From Nematopogon swammerdamellus (Eukaryota; Arthropoda; Insecta; Lepidoptera; Adelidae): a DNA stretch of 64,000 bases. The stretch covers positions 9,417,523-9,481,522 of the forward strand of contig OX336342.1 of the NCBI GenBank assembly GCA_946902875.1, in the 5' to 3' direction. Under the pieces are notes generated by a model that was given only the letters and a program-made list of their open reading frames with translations, was not told where the DNA came from and made no database searches. This document shows, one piece after another, positions 21,544 through 31,709 of the stretch (positions are counted from its first letter, which is position 1; each line of letters starts with the position of its first letter). Both the position numbers and the translations under genes were made by a program.

Positions 21544-21773
21544 ATATTATGATTATGACGGCTGTCTTTGACAAATATGTCAGAGTGAAAAATCGATATT
21601 CGTTGCAATATTTTGACCATATGACCGACCGAAAAAGTTATGTTTTTATTATTAATTTTGAATAGACCAGACCTAATACAGTCCACTTAGACGAAGGGAG
21701 CCGGCCGGGGGACAGCACTCAACTGACGACGCCACCTCGTGGACGACGCAGTGCTGCCGCCCTGGGGCTCACA
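21544..21773 (+). repeat. 3' LTR, right part
   Basis: Matches 14562-14774 of the 5' LTR, with 17 extra bases at 21731-21747 (GCCACCTCGTGGACGAC). Ends CTCACA. Confidence 0.8.
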
Positions 21774-23056
21774 TTTTCTTTTGATTTTGTTACAACACTT
21801 GTTGTACCCAAATTAGTTGGTTGCATAGCACTTGCTAGATACTCGTGATATCACTCTGTTATTATAATTTAGAAATGTAACGTGTTTTCATTTAAAATTT
21901 ATTATTTGATAAGTTTTTAAATGCTTAATTTTTTTAATTTTTAATACATAGATACCTACCTAATTTCGCTATACAGATAAGATCAGCGCCGACGCGGGGT
22001 TCGTTGTTCTGTGGTTACAATTCACAAGTATCAATCACTACCGACATATTATCACACAAATGATTCAACGAATAAATCATGTTCGTGAACAAAATAATTC
22101 ACATAAAGACTTACAAAGGAGCATGAGATTGCTGCAAGCAAACCGACAGACCACTACTGGCCTCACATTGTCTGGTTCATTCTGTTCTCTGAAATGCTAA
22201 CACAGCCGAAAATTACGGGACGAGTGTCGTATGGATGTGTCGTGCGCGGAACAACAAAGTTAAACAATTACGAGCTGACATTAGTCCGTGATGAAGGAAA
22301 GTTCTCCCGGGGCCACCACCGCCAGCAGCCGGAGCCACCAAGCTGTGTACCGCCCCCCGCCGCCCCCGCCACTGCTCGCAGCCGGGCTCGCATAACTTAA
22401 CACGATATTCGAATGCATTTTCAACGTAATAACTTGGACGGTGTCTCGTGCGACCGGTCTACAGCTGAATAAGTTGACTTATTGTTACACGAAATATGCA
22501 TCAGTACATCGTGTTAAAACGTAGAGCCAACAAGAGCATGTATAACACATCAGTATTGTAGATATTGTTACCAATTTTCTAATAAATTACATACATACAT
22601 ACCATTGATTTTATAACCCTGTCGGGACAGATAGACCACTCCATATAACAAATTTGGTAACGTTGTAAATCGTAAAACCAACAGAGGGCGTTAATAATTT
22701 TTCTTGATGTTGTCGTAAAACAAACAGGTGGCGTTAATGTTTGTTAATACTTCTATACTAAGGGCGCTATCTAGTTGAAATACAACATGTATCTAGGTAC
22801 CTTTAATTGTCACTAGGCTGTAGAATTACTGCTACTAGACAAAAGATGGCGCTTTCATTTATATTTATAAAGAACATTATTTATGTAAATTCCAAAATTT
22901 TTAATTATATTTGAATAATAAAATTATGACAATTTACAATTAAACTAACACTTCTTATCAAATTAAATAAAATAAAAAAATGTTTTGAAAATTATTTGGT
23001 ATACGGAACAAAATATTATTATGATTGTAATTTCCTGTTTGTGCGCTTTTAATAGA
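21774..23056. other. No supported gene
   Basis: AT-rich sequence. An ATG frame at 22194-22400 has a proline-rich end but no known motif. The stretch 22680-22860 contains several AGGGCG or TGGCGTT phrases of unknown meaning. Confidence 0.35.
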
Positions 23057-23060
23057 TAGA

Positions 23061-23119
23061 TCCACACAGAGCACGGAATACCCCCGCGCGCGCGCGCGCG
23101 GTATTCCGTGCTCTGTGGA
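23061..23119. repeat. Hairpin with (CG)n core
   Basis: Arms CACAGAGCACGGAATACC and its reverse complement flank about 16 alternating C and G. The alternating CG tract is the type that can adopt Z-DNA, and the whole could extrude as a cruciform. Confidence 0.75.
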
Positions 23120-23217
23120 TAGAACGTATTTATTTAGTTGAACAGTTAAACAAATACTCGTCACTCTTCATTCTAATAATGTCAGCATTGTATGTAAAAA
23201 AAAAATATGAAAACTGC

Positions 23218-23400
23218 CTTAAAAAATTTATGAAATTAAAAAAATCGAACCCTAGAGTTGAAGGCGGTGCTAAAGAAGGCTACACAAATCACAAAGGATA
23301 TCATCCACGCATGTTTTCTTTCATGTATCATTTTTGCTTGCTTTAGCACCGCCTTCAACTCTAGGGTTCGATTTTTTTTATTTCATACATTTTTGAAGGC
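23218..23400. mobile_element. MITE-like inverted repeat element
   Basis: Arms of more than 40 bp contain ATCGAACCCTAGAGTTGAAG with reverse complement at 23341-23382. The pairing extends outwards with TATGAAA / TTTCATA. The internal spacer is about 65 bp. No target duplication was resolved. Confidence 0.65.
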
Positions 23401-23549
23401 GGTTTTTATATATTTTTTTAAATAGTTTTTTATTTCACAGTTTTTTTTGGAATTTTTTGCTATTAATGTACTCGGCGGAATCGCTCGACCTTCGGCCTCG
23501 CGATTCCGCCTCGCTTTCCAATCTGATCTCGACCAAATTAAAATGGAAC

Positions 23550-23705
23550 CACGTCATGGTTATCCCCTTTCAAACAAAAAAAAAGAATTTTCAAAATCGG
23601 CCCACAATAATTGACGGAGTAATCGCGTAACAAACATCCAAAAAAAGAAAACATACCGTCGAATTGAGAATCTCCTAGGTCTAAAGTAAATTGCTCGTGA
23701 TGACA
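23550..23705 (-). repeat. Repeat I copy
   Basis: AAAAAGAATTTTCAAAATCGG, then ACCGTCGAATTGAGAATCTCC. A partial copy lies at 24225-24280 and another at 47275-47330. Non-coding dispersed repeat. Confidence 0.5.
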
Positions 23706-24129
23706 AATTCAACGAGCCCAAACACGATGGGTTTATCATGTGTAGTTTAGGAGTTCCTATGGCCACCTTCCGTCTCCATCATCAGACCAGCTCGATGGTA
23801 CTCGTACTCGTATTATAATATATTAAACGCATCTGGCCGGTCGGAAAAGATTTCAAATTTAGAATATTCATGAAACAAGGGTCCGAATATGAATGACAAT
23901 ATCGATTCATGTATTTCAATACAATGACAGAGAAAATTTCAAAATATTAGGTACCTATTCTACCTATTTAATACTTTTTAGTTCTAGTTTATTTTTTTTA
24001 AGTCGGTTTTATATTTTTAAAACAATATTACATAAAAAACAATAATCGAAATCGAATAATCGAAATCGGTTGAAGTGGTACAGAATTATTCGCCATGTGT
24101 CAAACTGCAAATTGCTGAAAAAGCCCACA

Positions 24130-24280
24130 TCACAAAAGTTTTGCTGAAGGTAACCACACACCAATAGTATTTTGTTGCTTTTTCATAAACCGCTCAATCA
24201 ATTTCAATAAAATTTCAATGGGAGCACCTCTGAAGTATGACCTACCAAACAAAAAAAGAATTTTCAAAATCAGCCCACAA
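24130..24280 (-). repeat. Repeat I copy, truncated by piggyBac-like element
   Basis: Shares AAAAAAGAATTTTCAAAATC and GCCCACAATTAA with 23570-23615. The match stops where the piggyBac-like terminal repeat starts at 24285, so the repeat was probably the insertion target. Confidence 0.45.
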
Positions 24281-25592
24281 TTAACACGTTGAACGCCATA
24301 CGACCCACCGGTGGGCCTAGCGTACTTTTCGGTTCGGGCCAAGCCAAACTCATTATATCCGTAATTTTCATCAACTTGAGATTTTCATCACAAAGTTTAT
24401 AAAATGCGGTAATTTGTAAGGAAAATAAAAATTTGCGACTTTTACCGTCTAATTTTCGAGATATAGCAGAAGGCTCACGGGTGGATCGTGTGGCCTCCTA
24501 TGAAGGATTTGTATTTTTCTGTTGGCTGGGGCCGCGGGGTCACGCCGCGGCCCACCCGTTGCGCGCGCGCCGCGGACGCAGCGATCAATCCCGGTCCGGC
24601 TGCGTCGACAATTGAGGATGTTTTACGCTTTTCTCGCCAAAAATGATTATTTTGAAGATTTCGAGTTAACACAAGAAGCGCTAACGCAGTTAGAAAACAT
24701 CGAGATAGATCTTCTGAACCGTAGTTTCGGAATAGATTCTATGAAGACGTAGTTCAACCAACGAAAAGAAGATGCTGTCGAATTCTTTTGTCGGAGAGTG
24801 AGGATAGCGACTATGAAATGCATATAGAAAGACGGAAGAGAATGAAACACACTCTGGAAAGGAAAGAGGGATTGGCCAGAAAAGTGAGAAGAACATGTCA
24901 CCAATGTTATGCAAAGAACGTACCAATAATGGGTAGCAAACAGGCTAAAACCAAGTCGAAAAAAGTATCCACTTATTGCCAAAGCAGCCCAACTAAACCA
25001 TTCCTTTGTTTGCCTTGTTTTAACATGACTCACGGATAATTCTTTATTGTTTATGGTTAAACCCTTTGGGGTTAAGATGATTGATTATTTTAAATAATGA
25101 AGTGTCATAATGTTGTGATTGTTCAATTTCATAAATATTTTGTTTTGTTCAATTTCATAAATTATTTTCGTAATAAATAATGTCTTCTTATTTGGCAATG
25201 AAGAAAATTTTATGTTCATTTTTATTTTGACGAATATTTTCTTATTATTTTCTGGTTTTATTAATTCTATTAATACAAATATTATTTTCTACCTTATCGT
25301 TAAGAGCAGCCCTAGCATCGTTACAATTAACTTAATAAAAAACTACAAGTTTCTATTGGATTTGAAAACCACGCCGTCCGCTTCGACTACAAGGCCATGC
25401 GGCTCACTTCCATATTGGCTTTGTAGCTGCGCTCTGTGGCTTGTAGGAAGCGTTTACGTAGGCCCTCTCACGCGGCTCACCGGTGACCCCCATGCCCTGA
25501 ATGGTTCAGTAAGGAAAGGCTCACCGGTGAGCGGTGAGCCCCGTGGCCCAAACGGAAATACTGAATTTTTCATGTGGCGTTGAACGTGTAAG
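24281..25592 (+). mobile_element. piggyBac-like element, mostly deleted
   Basis: The left end is TTAA then CACGTTGAACGCCATACG. The right end, reversed, is TTAC then CACGTTCAACGCCACATG. This gives a ~14-bp terminal repeat with one mismatch and a TTAA target on the left (mutated on the right). CACCGGTG-type palindromes lie inside both ends (24305-24320 and 25475-25535). A transposase C-terminal remnant lies between. Confidence 0.6.
24788..25039 (+). pseudogene. piggyBac-like transposase C-terminal zinc-binding remnant
   Basis: The frame has an acidic start, a basic run, then TCHQCY...TYCQSS...FLCLPCFNMTH, ending at TAA 25037. piggyBac transposases end in a Cys-rich domain with several CxxC pairs and a final C.xx.F...H. 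Here one CxxC has become CQSS, and the catalytic DDD core is missing. There is no ATG at the start of this frame. A short frame at 24613-24752 may be a remnant of the preceding region. Confidence 0.55.
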
Positions 25593-25619
25593 ATTGTAAT
25601 TTCCTGTTTGCGGTTTTAC

Positions 25620-25855
25620 TCCGGTCCAAAGAATTTACAAACTCTTTGGTTGTACTTGGGTTGTACCTAGCTCCGCTTATTTGTTGTTATATCCGCTATA
25701 GTAACACATATTCTGTGAAAATTTCAACGGGCTTCCTATTACGGTTCAAGAGATACAGCCCTCGGATAGACAAACGGACGGATGGACAGACAGACTGCGG
25801 AGGCTTAGTAATAGGCTTCCGTACAGGGATACGGAAACCTAAAAATAAGGGGTGA
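25620..25855 (-). repeat. Repeat D copy
   Basis: AGACAAACGGACGGATGGACAG and GGCTTAGTAATAGGCTTCCG are the reverse of the block at 250-320. Confidence 0.6.
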
Positions 25856-25983
25856 AATAGGGGTGAAAGTTTTTGTATGGGGAATCCATGATTTCTCTAG
25901 GTAAGGATATGAAAATTTATTATCTAGTCTTTTGGCACAGATTACTCAATAGTTACTGCTTTTGGTAAGAAATAATGAATAAT

Positions 25984-26735
25984 GGTCAGGAAGAGGAAGG
26001 GGGAGAGAAAAGAAGGGGGAGTGGGTGGGAGGTACGTTTGTCAGCCTGGGTAGCTCAGTGGTGCAGGCAACCCTGGGCGCGGTCAACACTTGGATGGGTG
26101 ACCGCTCGACCATTTGAGGCTGACCGTGGTTCGGATTCCACGTAAAACTGTAGCACCCTTCCCTTCTTACCTTACTAGGGTTGGTACCACCGCACTGAAT
26201 AAAACGTATGTCGAAACGGCTATGTAAATCAAAGAGATTTGATGTAAATAGTTTTTTCGTTTTTTTTCGTCCAGTTCAGTATAGCCGGCACGACATGTCC
26301 GACATCACGGATGTTGTAGGTGATGTATCCAACCATGTCAGTTTCCATAAAAAAAAGAAGAAGAGGAGGAGAGGTATGGAGGGAGGAAGGGTTAGTGAAT
26401 GAGGGTAGGTGTGGGGGAGGGAGGTAGTAGAGGGAACGAGGAGGAATGGATATCGAGGGAGTGAGAGGTTGAAAGGGGGAAGGGGCGGGGTAAGAGGGGG
26501 TTGCGGACAGGATGAGGGGTAGTAGGGGAGGAATGGAATGCGAGGGTGATGGGAAGGAGGGGCGACATGAGGGGAGGAAGGGAAGTAGGGAGAGAGGGAG
26601 GGAATGGGCGAAAGGGAAGGTGGCAAAGAGGGGGTCCGTGAAGGGTGAGGGGAAGGAGGGGAGGAAGGCGGGATCGAGGAGAGAAGACCGGGAGAGAGGT
26701 GAGTGAGAGATGGGCGAGGAAGGAATCCCTTCCTT
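25984..26735 (+). repeat. Purine-rich (GA/GGA) tract split by a SINE
   Basis: About 50 bp at 25984-26033 and about 375 bp at 26357-26735 are almost all G and A on the + strand, with many GGGG and GGAGG runs. It ends in an inverted GGAAGGAATCCCTTCC. Open frames through it are low-complexity artefacts. Confidence 0.7.
26040..26356 (+). mobile_element. SINE-A copy inserted in purine tract
   Basis: Head GGTAGCTCAGTGG, GGTTCGGATTCC and body present, with deletions of the shared core and of the AAGCACTGACATGG part. A 14-bp insert CAAAGAGATTTGAT at 26230-26243 sits between a GTAAAT direct repeat. Confidence 0.7.
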
Positions 26736-26878
26736 CCTCCCGAAAAAGATAGAGAATATAAGAGAAGCGATGGTTTATTATCAATTTTGCATTTAAATCA
26801 GATTTACTATTTTTTTATTTTATTCGTTGTCGTGTCGTCGTCGGTAAAATCTACAATTTTACAATTTTATATAAAATA

Positions 26879-27061
26879 TCATTGACTTATATATTCTGTA
26901 AAGCTTATCACAAATACATTAAACCCACCCTCTTTTAATCTCTTTGGTATAACACCACCAGCAGCATCGTAGATGGAAAATATAGCCCTGGACTCAACTT
27001 TTTTTAATTCGGTGCCTGGACTCCCTACTTCATACTCAAAGACATTTTGTTCATACTTCAA
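26879..27061 (-). CDS. Unidentified short minus-strand ORF
   Basis: A 60-codon ATG frame with a balanced residue composition and no low complexity (for example AIFSIYDAAGGVIPKRLKEG). I do not recognise it. Part of its sequence (26920-26950) matches the two ends of the insertion at 18929-21538. It may be a fragment of an unknown repeat's ORF rather than a host gene. Confidence 0.2.
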   Translation of the reverse strand: MKYEQNVFEYEVGSPGTELKKVESRAIFSIYDAAGGVIPKRLKEGGFNVFVISFTEYISQ

Positions 27062-27364
27062 CTATTACTAAAACGAGACACCGCGATTATGGTAGTGTGC
27101 GTATCGCGTGAATACAGAACCGACCGTCTCAAGAGATCGCATCGATATTGTGTCATCCTTTTTCCACGCGCAGTAACCCGTATCGCTTGCCTGCACGCTC
27201 CACGCAAACATTTGCGTGTTCCAAAACAAGCGAACGTCGCGCGTCGATCGATAAATTACCGCAACGGCTAAAAACTATGGAGGTGGCTTTTTACTTTCGA
27301 GCGACTGTAAGGAGAAAGGAAGTATTGTGATCGTCCAAAATGTCGAAGTTGAGAATGCGACTGA

Positions 27365-27692
27365 TTTTTTTTTTTTTTATTGAAACTGTCACGGTTGGCT
27401 ACATCACCTACAACATCCGTGATGTCAGCCCATAACACCGGGTGAACTTGGTGCCACGTCAGTGCTTCCCTTCGGTCGTGCCGACTACACTGAACTGGAC
27501 GGAAAACACAAACTATTTACATAGCCGTTTGGACCGACCTTTCATTCAGTGCGGTGGTACCAACCCGGGCGGGTTAAACCCTACCACCTAGTAATATAAG
27601 AAGGGGGTCATATCCCTTAGTCGCCTTTTACGACATACACGGGGAGAGATGCAGTGGGGCTATTCTTTTAAAGTACCGGCCCCACACAGTAC
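27365..27692 (-). mobile_element. SINE-A body with M1 head
   Basis: Reverse of the SINE-A tail and body down to CCTACCACCTAGTAATATAA, then directly CCCTTAGTCGCCTTTTACGA and CCCCACACAGTAC, which is module M1. The tRNA/5S head is absent. Same arrangement as 43615-43940. Confidence 0.75.
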
Positions 27693-28502
27693 AGATTTGG
27701 GCTATATATCTGTCAACGATCCCAAAAAAGTGGTTTTGAGAAACATGTATGTGTGTGTGTGTGTGTGTCCGTCCAGCGACCTTGTGCCTAAACTGCTCAA
27801 CCGATTTCGTTCAAAATTCGTATTTAGTAGTTTGAAATGATAATCTAGGGGTACCTTTTTTAGTTTTTTTTAATTAAAAAAAATAAGGGTAGCTGTTATA
27901 CAAATTATTTCGTTGAGGTCGATTTTCTTATAAATGGCTAACGATTTTTATTATTATTATTATATTTAATCCATCGTGTTTGTTTCCGTTTTCAAAGGTG
28001 GTGAGGTAAAAAAATATAATTTTAAAGAAGGTATCTCCACTTTATCCTAACCGCACGCGCGTATTTGAATTGCACGCAGGTTTGGTTGGTGGGTATTTTG
28101 GTATTTGGCAACTAAAAATATAATAAGAAATAGGCATGCCATCTATAGACAAATAGGACAACTTAACTTTGGTCTGACATCTATGATGCAGAAGCGGCGA
28201 AATTATACATTTTATCCGCCAAGCTCACGGACTGACAAAACATGAAAATATTTATTGGAAAAATTATGAAAACCTTAAAATACACTATTTTGAAATTTCT
28301 ACTTAATATAAAATAATCTTTAAATTTAACTATGCTGTTCCCACTTAGCATCGTTCTATAATTAGCAGATTTAAAAATATAATAATTATTTAATTCAAAT
28401 TCGATACTCCTGGCGCCATCTTAGGACATAATTGAAGACTAATTTCATGTTACCTTTAAAACATCGCTGACGGTACATCTGACTCCCCCTATAAAATCAA
28501 TG
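27693..28502. other. No supported gene
   Basis: Contains a (TG)n run at 27748-27768 and AT-rich sequence. Confidence 0.4.
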
Positions 28503-28836
28503 ATACATACATATCACACACGCTGAATCCCGACAATCGGGGTAAGCAGAGTAATCGGTGTTGTGCTGCAAGAACTCTGGTAAATTGCAGAACAACACCG
28601 ATCACCACGTTTCGCAAAGTATTCGAACAAGATTAAATCGATCAAGCAGCAAGTAAGGCACGAAGACCCACCTGCTGCATGACTCGGTGGAAGTACCGTG
28701 CCAAGGTGAGAGGTGGCGAGCCTGTCGCCCTTTAGCACGGCATCTTGTCCTTATCCCTTAGTCGCCTTTTACGACATGCACGGGGAGAGATGCAGTGGGG
28801 TTATTCTTTTTAAGTACCGAACCCACACGGTACATT
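28503..28836 (-). repeat. Repeat C, full copy with M1 end
   Basis: ATACATACATA edge, then GAATCCCGACAATCGGGGTAA, a CAAGAACTCTGG / GTTGTGCTG hairpin, CCGTGCCAAGGTGAGAGG, CATCTTGTCCTTATCCC, and module M1 (TAGTCGCCTTTTACGACATG to CCCACACGGTAC). A copy of the same length lies at 59951-60293. Confidence 0.75.
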
Positions 28837-28854
28837 AAAATAAATTAAAATAAA

Positions 28855-29185
28855 ATAAAAATAAAATTTATGAGATTCTCAGTTTGTAAAGTCTATGTAT
28901 GATGCTAAATCTAAATTGATTTTTTTTTTAAATATGTTCTGTATGTATGTATGTTCCTGCATAACTCTTAAACCGGTCATCCGAATCCTATGAAACTTAG
29001 TACAAGCACATTTAACTATATGTGACACAGAATAGGCTAAATAAAATTCAGTTCCGGTTACGCTAAGATGTGGTTATCATAAAAACCGAATTATTACGCG
29101 CGCCGAAATAAATGTACGGTAGCGGGGTTCTTTTTAAATGCGAATTTCACGCGAGCGAAGCCGCGCGCTAAATCTACTAAGTAAA
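28855..29185 (+). repeat. Repeat F copy
   Basis: ACTCTTAAACCGGTCATCC, AAATAAAATTCAGTTCCGG and a final ACGCGAGCGAAGCCGC are shared with 47400-47660 and 49060-49095. Confidence 0.6.
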
Positions 29186-29299
29186 TAAGTTGATCTCCTT
29201 AGAAATTAAAATGGTATGTTTAGATTTTATTCTCGACTCGACGCCAAAAGCTGGAAGCAAAAAAAATTACTGATATCTTAGTTTTTTACTTTTGCTTTT

Positions 29300-29709
29300 A
29301 TTAAAATGTGGCATCTATTCATCTGTCAGTCAACTCACGGTGCCGTCGACCAGCCGTCTTCAGGGCCAGATTGAGGAGGCACGTTTTATATAACTCACAC
29401 GTGAGTATGCATGCTAGCTCGATGCGACTCCCCACTTACTTAGTGTCGTTCCGTTCAGACAGCAGCCATATAAATTCGTTTGAAAATTACATCGCCGCCG
29501 GGGAAGCAAGTGCGCGCCCGTGCACGGGAAGGAATATGAAGAGTCGGACGCTTTGTCAGTACGTGATGGGAGTGCTGTCCGCCCTCTACATTATTATTTA
29601 TTTCAGTATGTCCTGTACATTATTGAGAAAAATCACGACACCTTTACTATTCTAGTATATTATACTATTATAGTATATTATAGTTATTTTCCTTATATTA
29701 TATTTTACA
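29300..29709. other. No supported gene
   Basis: A 115-codon frame at 29308-29655 has no recognisable domain. It sits directly upstream of a LINE 3' end and might be LINE-derived. Confidence 0.3.
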
Positions 29710-29908
29710 TTCCCACACTCAAGTCTTTTGCTACTACCTACTTATATCTCGCAACATACGACTCTCAAACATCCAAAGGTTGACTGGGAGAAATCCCTGT
29801 AAGGGATAAGTCCGCCTTTGCCCCTCATGTAAATTTCTTATTGTGTGTTTATGTTAAATGTTTTTTGGAGCAATAAAGTATTTCTATCTATCTATCTATT
29901 CAATATTT
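29710..29908 (+). mobile_element. LINE 3' end with (TATC)n tail
   Basis: TTTTGCTACTACCTACTTA, ACATCCAAAGGTTGACTG, GGGATAAGTCCGCCTTTGC, GGAGCAATAAAG and then CTATCTATCTATC. The same series is at 58026-58222, so these are two copies of one LINE end with a tetranucleotide tail. Confidence 0.7.
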
Positions 29909-30095
29909 CGCCATTCACCAAAATTGCTTTCCATTTATGAGGTTACTTTTCATCTAAAGAAAATAGCATGTACGAGTACAGTTCCCGGTCGCATATGATT
30001 CGATTCGTCGTCCCTGTGCGACAGAGACGACGCTCTACAACCGGATTGTCTCTTTCTAAAGCTCGACCCGCATTATTTGCTGCCGGGCACAGCAC

Positions 30096-30949
30096 GAGTA
30101 GGTATATTTTTAAGAAAACGTGTCAAACTGACCCAATCATATGATGGTCCCTAATTCATGCCCATTTTAAGTATAATCATTTTAGTTAATAGCATTTTAA
30201 ATACCATTTATTTCAAATAACGAATGCTCCAAATACTTAGCTCCCAAATAGAGCGTCTCCGAACTTAGTCCAAGCCTAACTCCTCAACTTAAGTGCTGAG
30301 ACACGTTCAATTATCGGCGGCCAGTTCAACTTGCCGAGTGTGGCTAACTTACATAACAAACTTATCTGTGAGCGGGGCAACTTGGACAAATAAAGTGTAT
30401 CCCGATTCACCTGGGAGCCGGCGATTCTTCCGAAGACACGACTCGTCGCGTACAAAAGCTAATCATGACATGAAAAGTTTTATTTCTCCAGGGTGACGAA
30501 AGAGGGCGTAGTTTTACAAATCGGCACAGGCGGCCGCCATCTACCGGTAGGCGTTTATAACTAGCGCCGAGGGAGGCACCGAACTTTCGTCTCTTGCGAG
30601 AGTCTGTTTGAAGAAATGATACGTGTATCAGGCGACGACGGAGAGAGTTTCGTGTAGGTACCTACCAATAGAAACTAGAAACCCACACATATATTTCAAT
30701 AAATACGTTTTGTACGACCATAAATGAATGGCTAAATTGCGTCTTAACTAAGCTGAACGAACGGAGAACTCACACGATCTTCCGCTTTGGATTATTCAGT
30801 GATGTTGTACCTATGTAGGTAGGTGTACGTGTAGGCTCGACAAAGCTACAAGAATTCTTGCCGAATTTCTCCTTTACAGGTAAATGATTTCTCAACGAGA
30901 CCGTGCCTATGAAAATAATCTCCACAGTATAGTCTCGGGTCCTTCAAGA
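30096..30949. other. No supported gene
   Basis: Fairly GC-balanced, with AATAAAGTG (30390) and AATAAATACG (30700) signals. It could be old LTR sequence, but no pair or ends were found. The part at 30010-30095 is related to the hairpin at 580-697. Confidence 0.3.
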
Positions 30950-31081
30950 GAGGCGTGAATAGGCACCTGTCAGGCCGGCATGGCATTGGCAACCCCCGCG
31001 TACGACCGAATGCCCACGGGCGTCGTTAGACACCTTATGGGTGGCTCGGCGCCACATGTCGCGCATTCTATAAAAAAAAAT
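30950..31081 (+). repeat. Repeat E (SINE-like, A-tailed)
   Basis: Block AATAGGCACCTGTCAGGCCG, then AGACACCTTATGGGTGGC, GCGCCACATGTCGCGC and an A-rich end. Copies at 35965-36056 (+), 40325-40445 (-), 41838-41965 (-) and 61370-61430 (-). Confidence 0.65.
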
Positions 31082-31170
31082 TAACGTACGTTTTTCATTG
31101 CAAAATAAGGGTCTGAAACTGGACTCTTCCACGTAGTTTAGGGGAAGAGTTACAGTATCTCATACATAAA

Positions 31171-31697
31171 TGAGGAGTGATTTTTCAAAACTAACCAATT
31201 CCACTTCCGACCGAAGTCGTTTTTTTTTTCGGGCTCTAAACCCATAGATCCATGGATCCCCATCATTAGTTTCGGTCAAAACTGCCCAGAAGTCTTTTTA
31301 AAATAGCTCTGAAAACACCGTTTTCAATCAATCATAACAAATCAATGATCATAACTAACCTTTTCTTTAGAAAAGGTGGCCACTCGAAACTGCATAAAAT
31401 ATTTTTCAATCAAAACTCGACAGATTTGTATAGACTTTTACACTTCGTTTTCAATCAAAACTGGCCAAATTTTCAGTTTTCAATCAAAGCTAACCAATTC
31501 CAATTTTTTTTTTATTACTGCACCAACATAAGCAGACGCTAAAAACTTAAAGGCTACCTTTCATCAGAGTGACTTTCAGTACCACATCGCATTTAAACAA
31601 TAAAACATTTTTGCTCCCTTCTAGGTGTTTCAGTTTCTTGGCTCTCCTGTAAATTTTTATTTTGTGGAATTGGTTAGTTTTGAAAAATCACTCCTCA
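31171..31697. mobile_element. MITE with perfect 34-bp terminal inverted repeats
   Basis: Left end 31171-31204 (TGAGGAGTGATTTTTCAAAA...) is the exact reverse complement of 31664-31697. Inside, TTTTCAATCAAAACT-type phrases recur about five times. No target duplication was clear and no ORF was found. Confidence 0.75.
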
Positions 31698-31709
31698 AAT
31701 CACCTCGTG

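Larger units (their letters stand above)
14354..21773 (+). mobile_element. BEL/Pao-type LTR retrotransposon, internally deleted, 3' LTR split
   Basis: The two LTRs start TGTTGACGACGGCC and end CTCACA. The 5' LTR is at 14354-14774; the 3' LTR is in two parts at 18721-18928 and 21544-21773, separated by a 2.6-kb insertion. Between them come gag, zinc knuckles, an aspartic protease and an integrase, in the order and style of BEL/Pao elements. Reverse transcriptase and RNase H are missing between about 17070 and 17200, and the reading frame shifts near 16200-16300. The LTRs are identical by eye except for one 17-bp indel, so the insertion is recent. It is not autonomous as it stands. A target-site duplication is not clear. 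Confidence 0.85.

Noticed and set aside
22194..22400. Proline-rich 68-codon frame as a gene
   Set aside because: The proline-rich end comes from a short CCG/CCC-rich run; no partner exon or family likeness.
26276..26784. Pro/Ser/Leu-rich minus-strand frames of 116 and 130 codons
   Set aside because: They are the complement of the purine-rich tract; low-complexity artefacts.
29308..29655. 115-codon open frame as a host gene
   Set aside because: No domain recognised and it directly precedes a LINE 3' end; left as unassigned.
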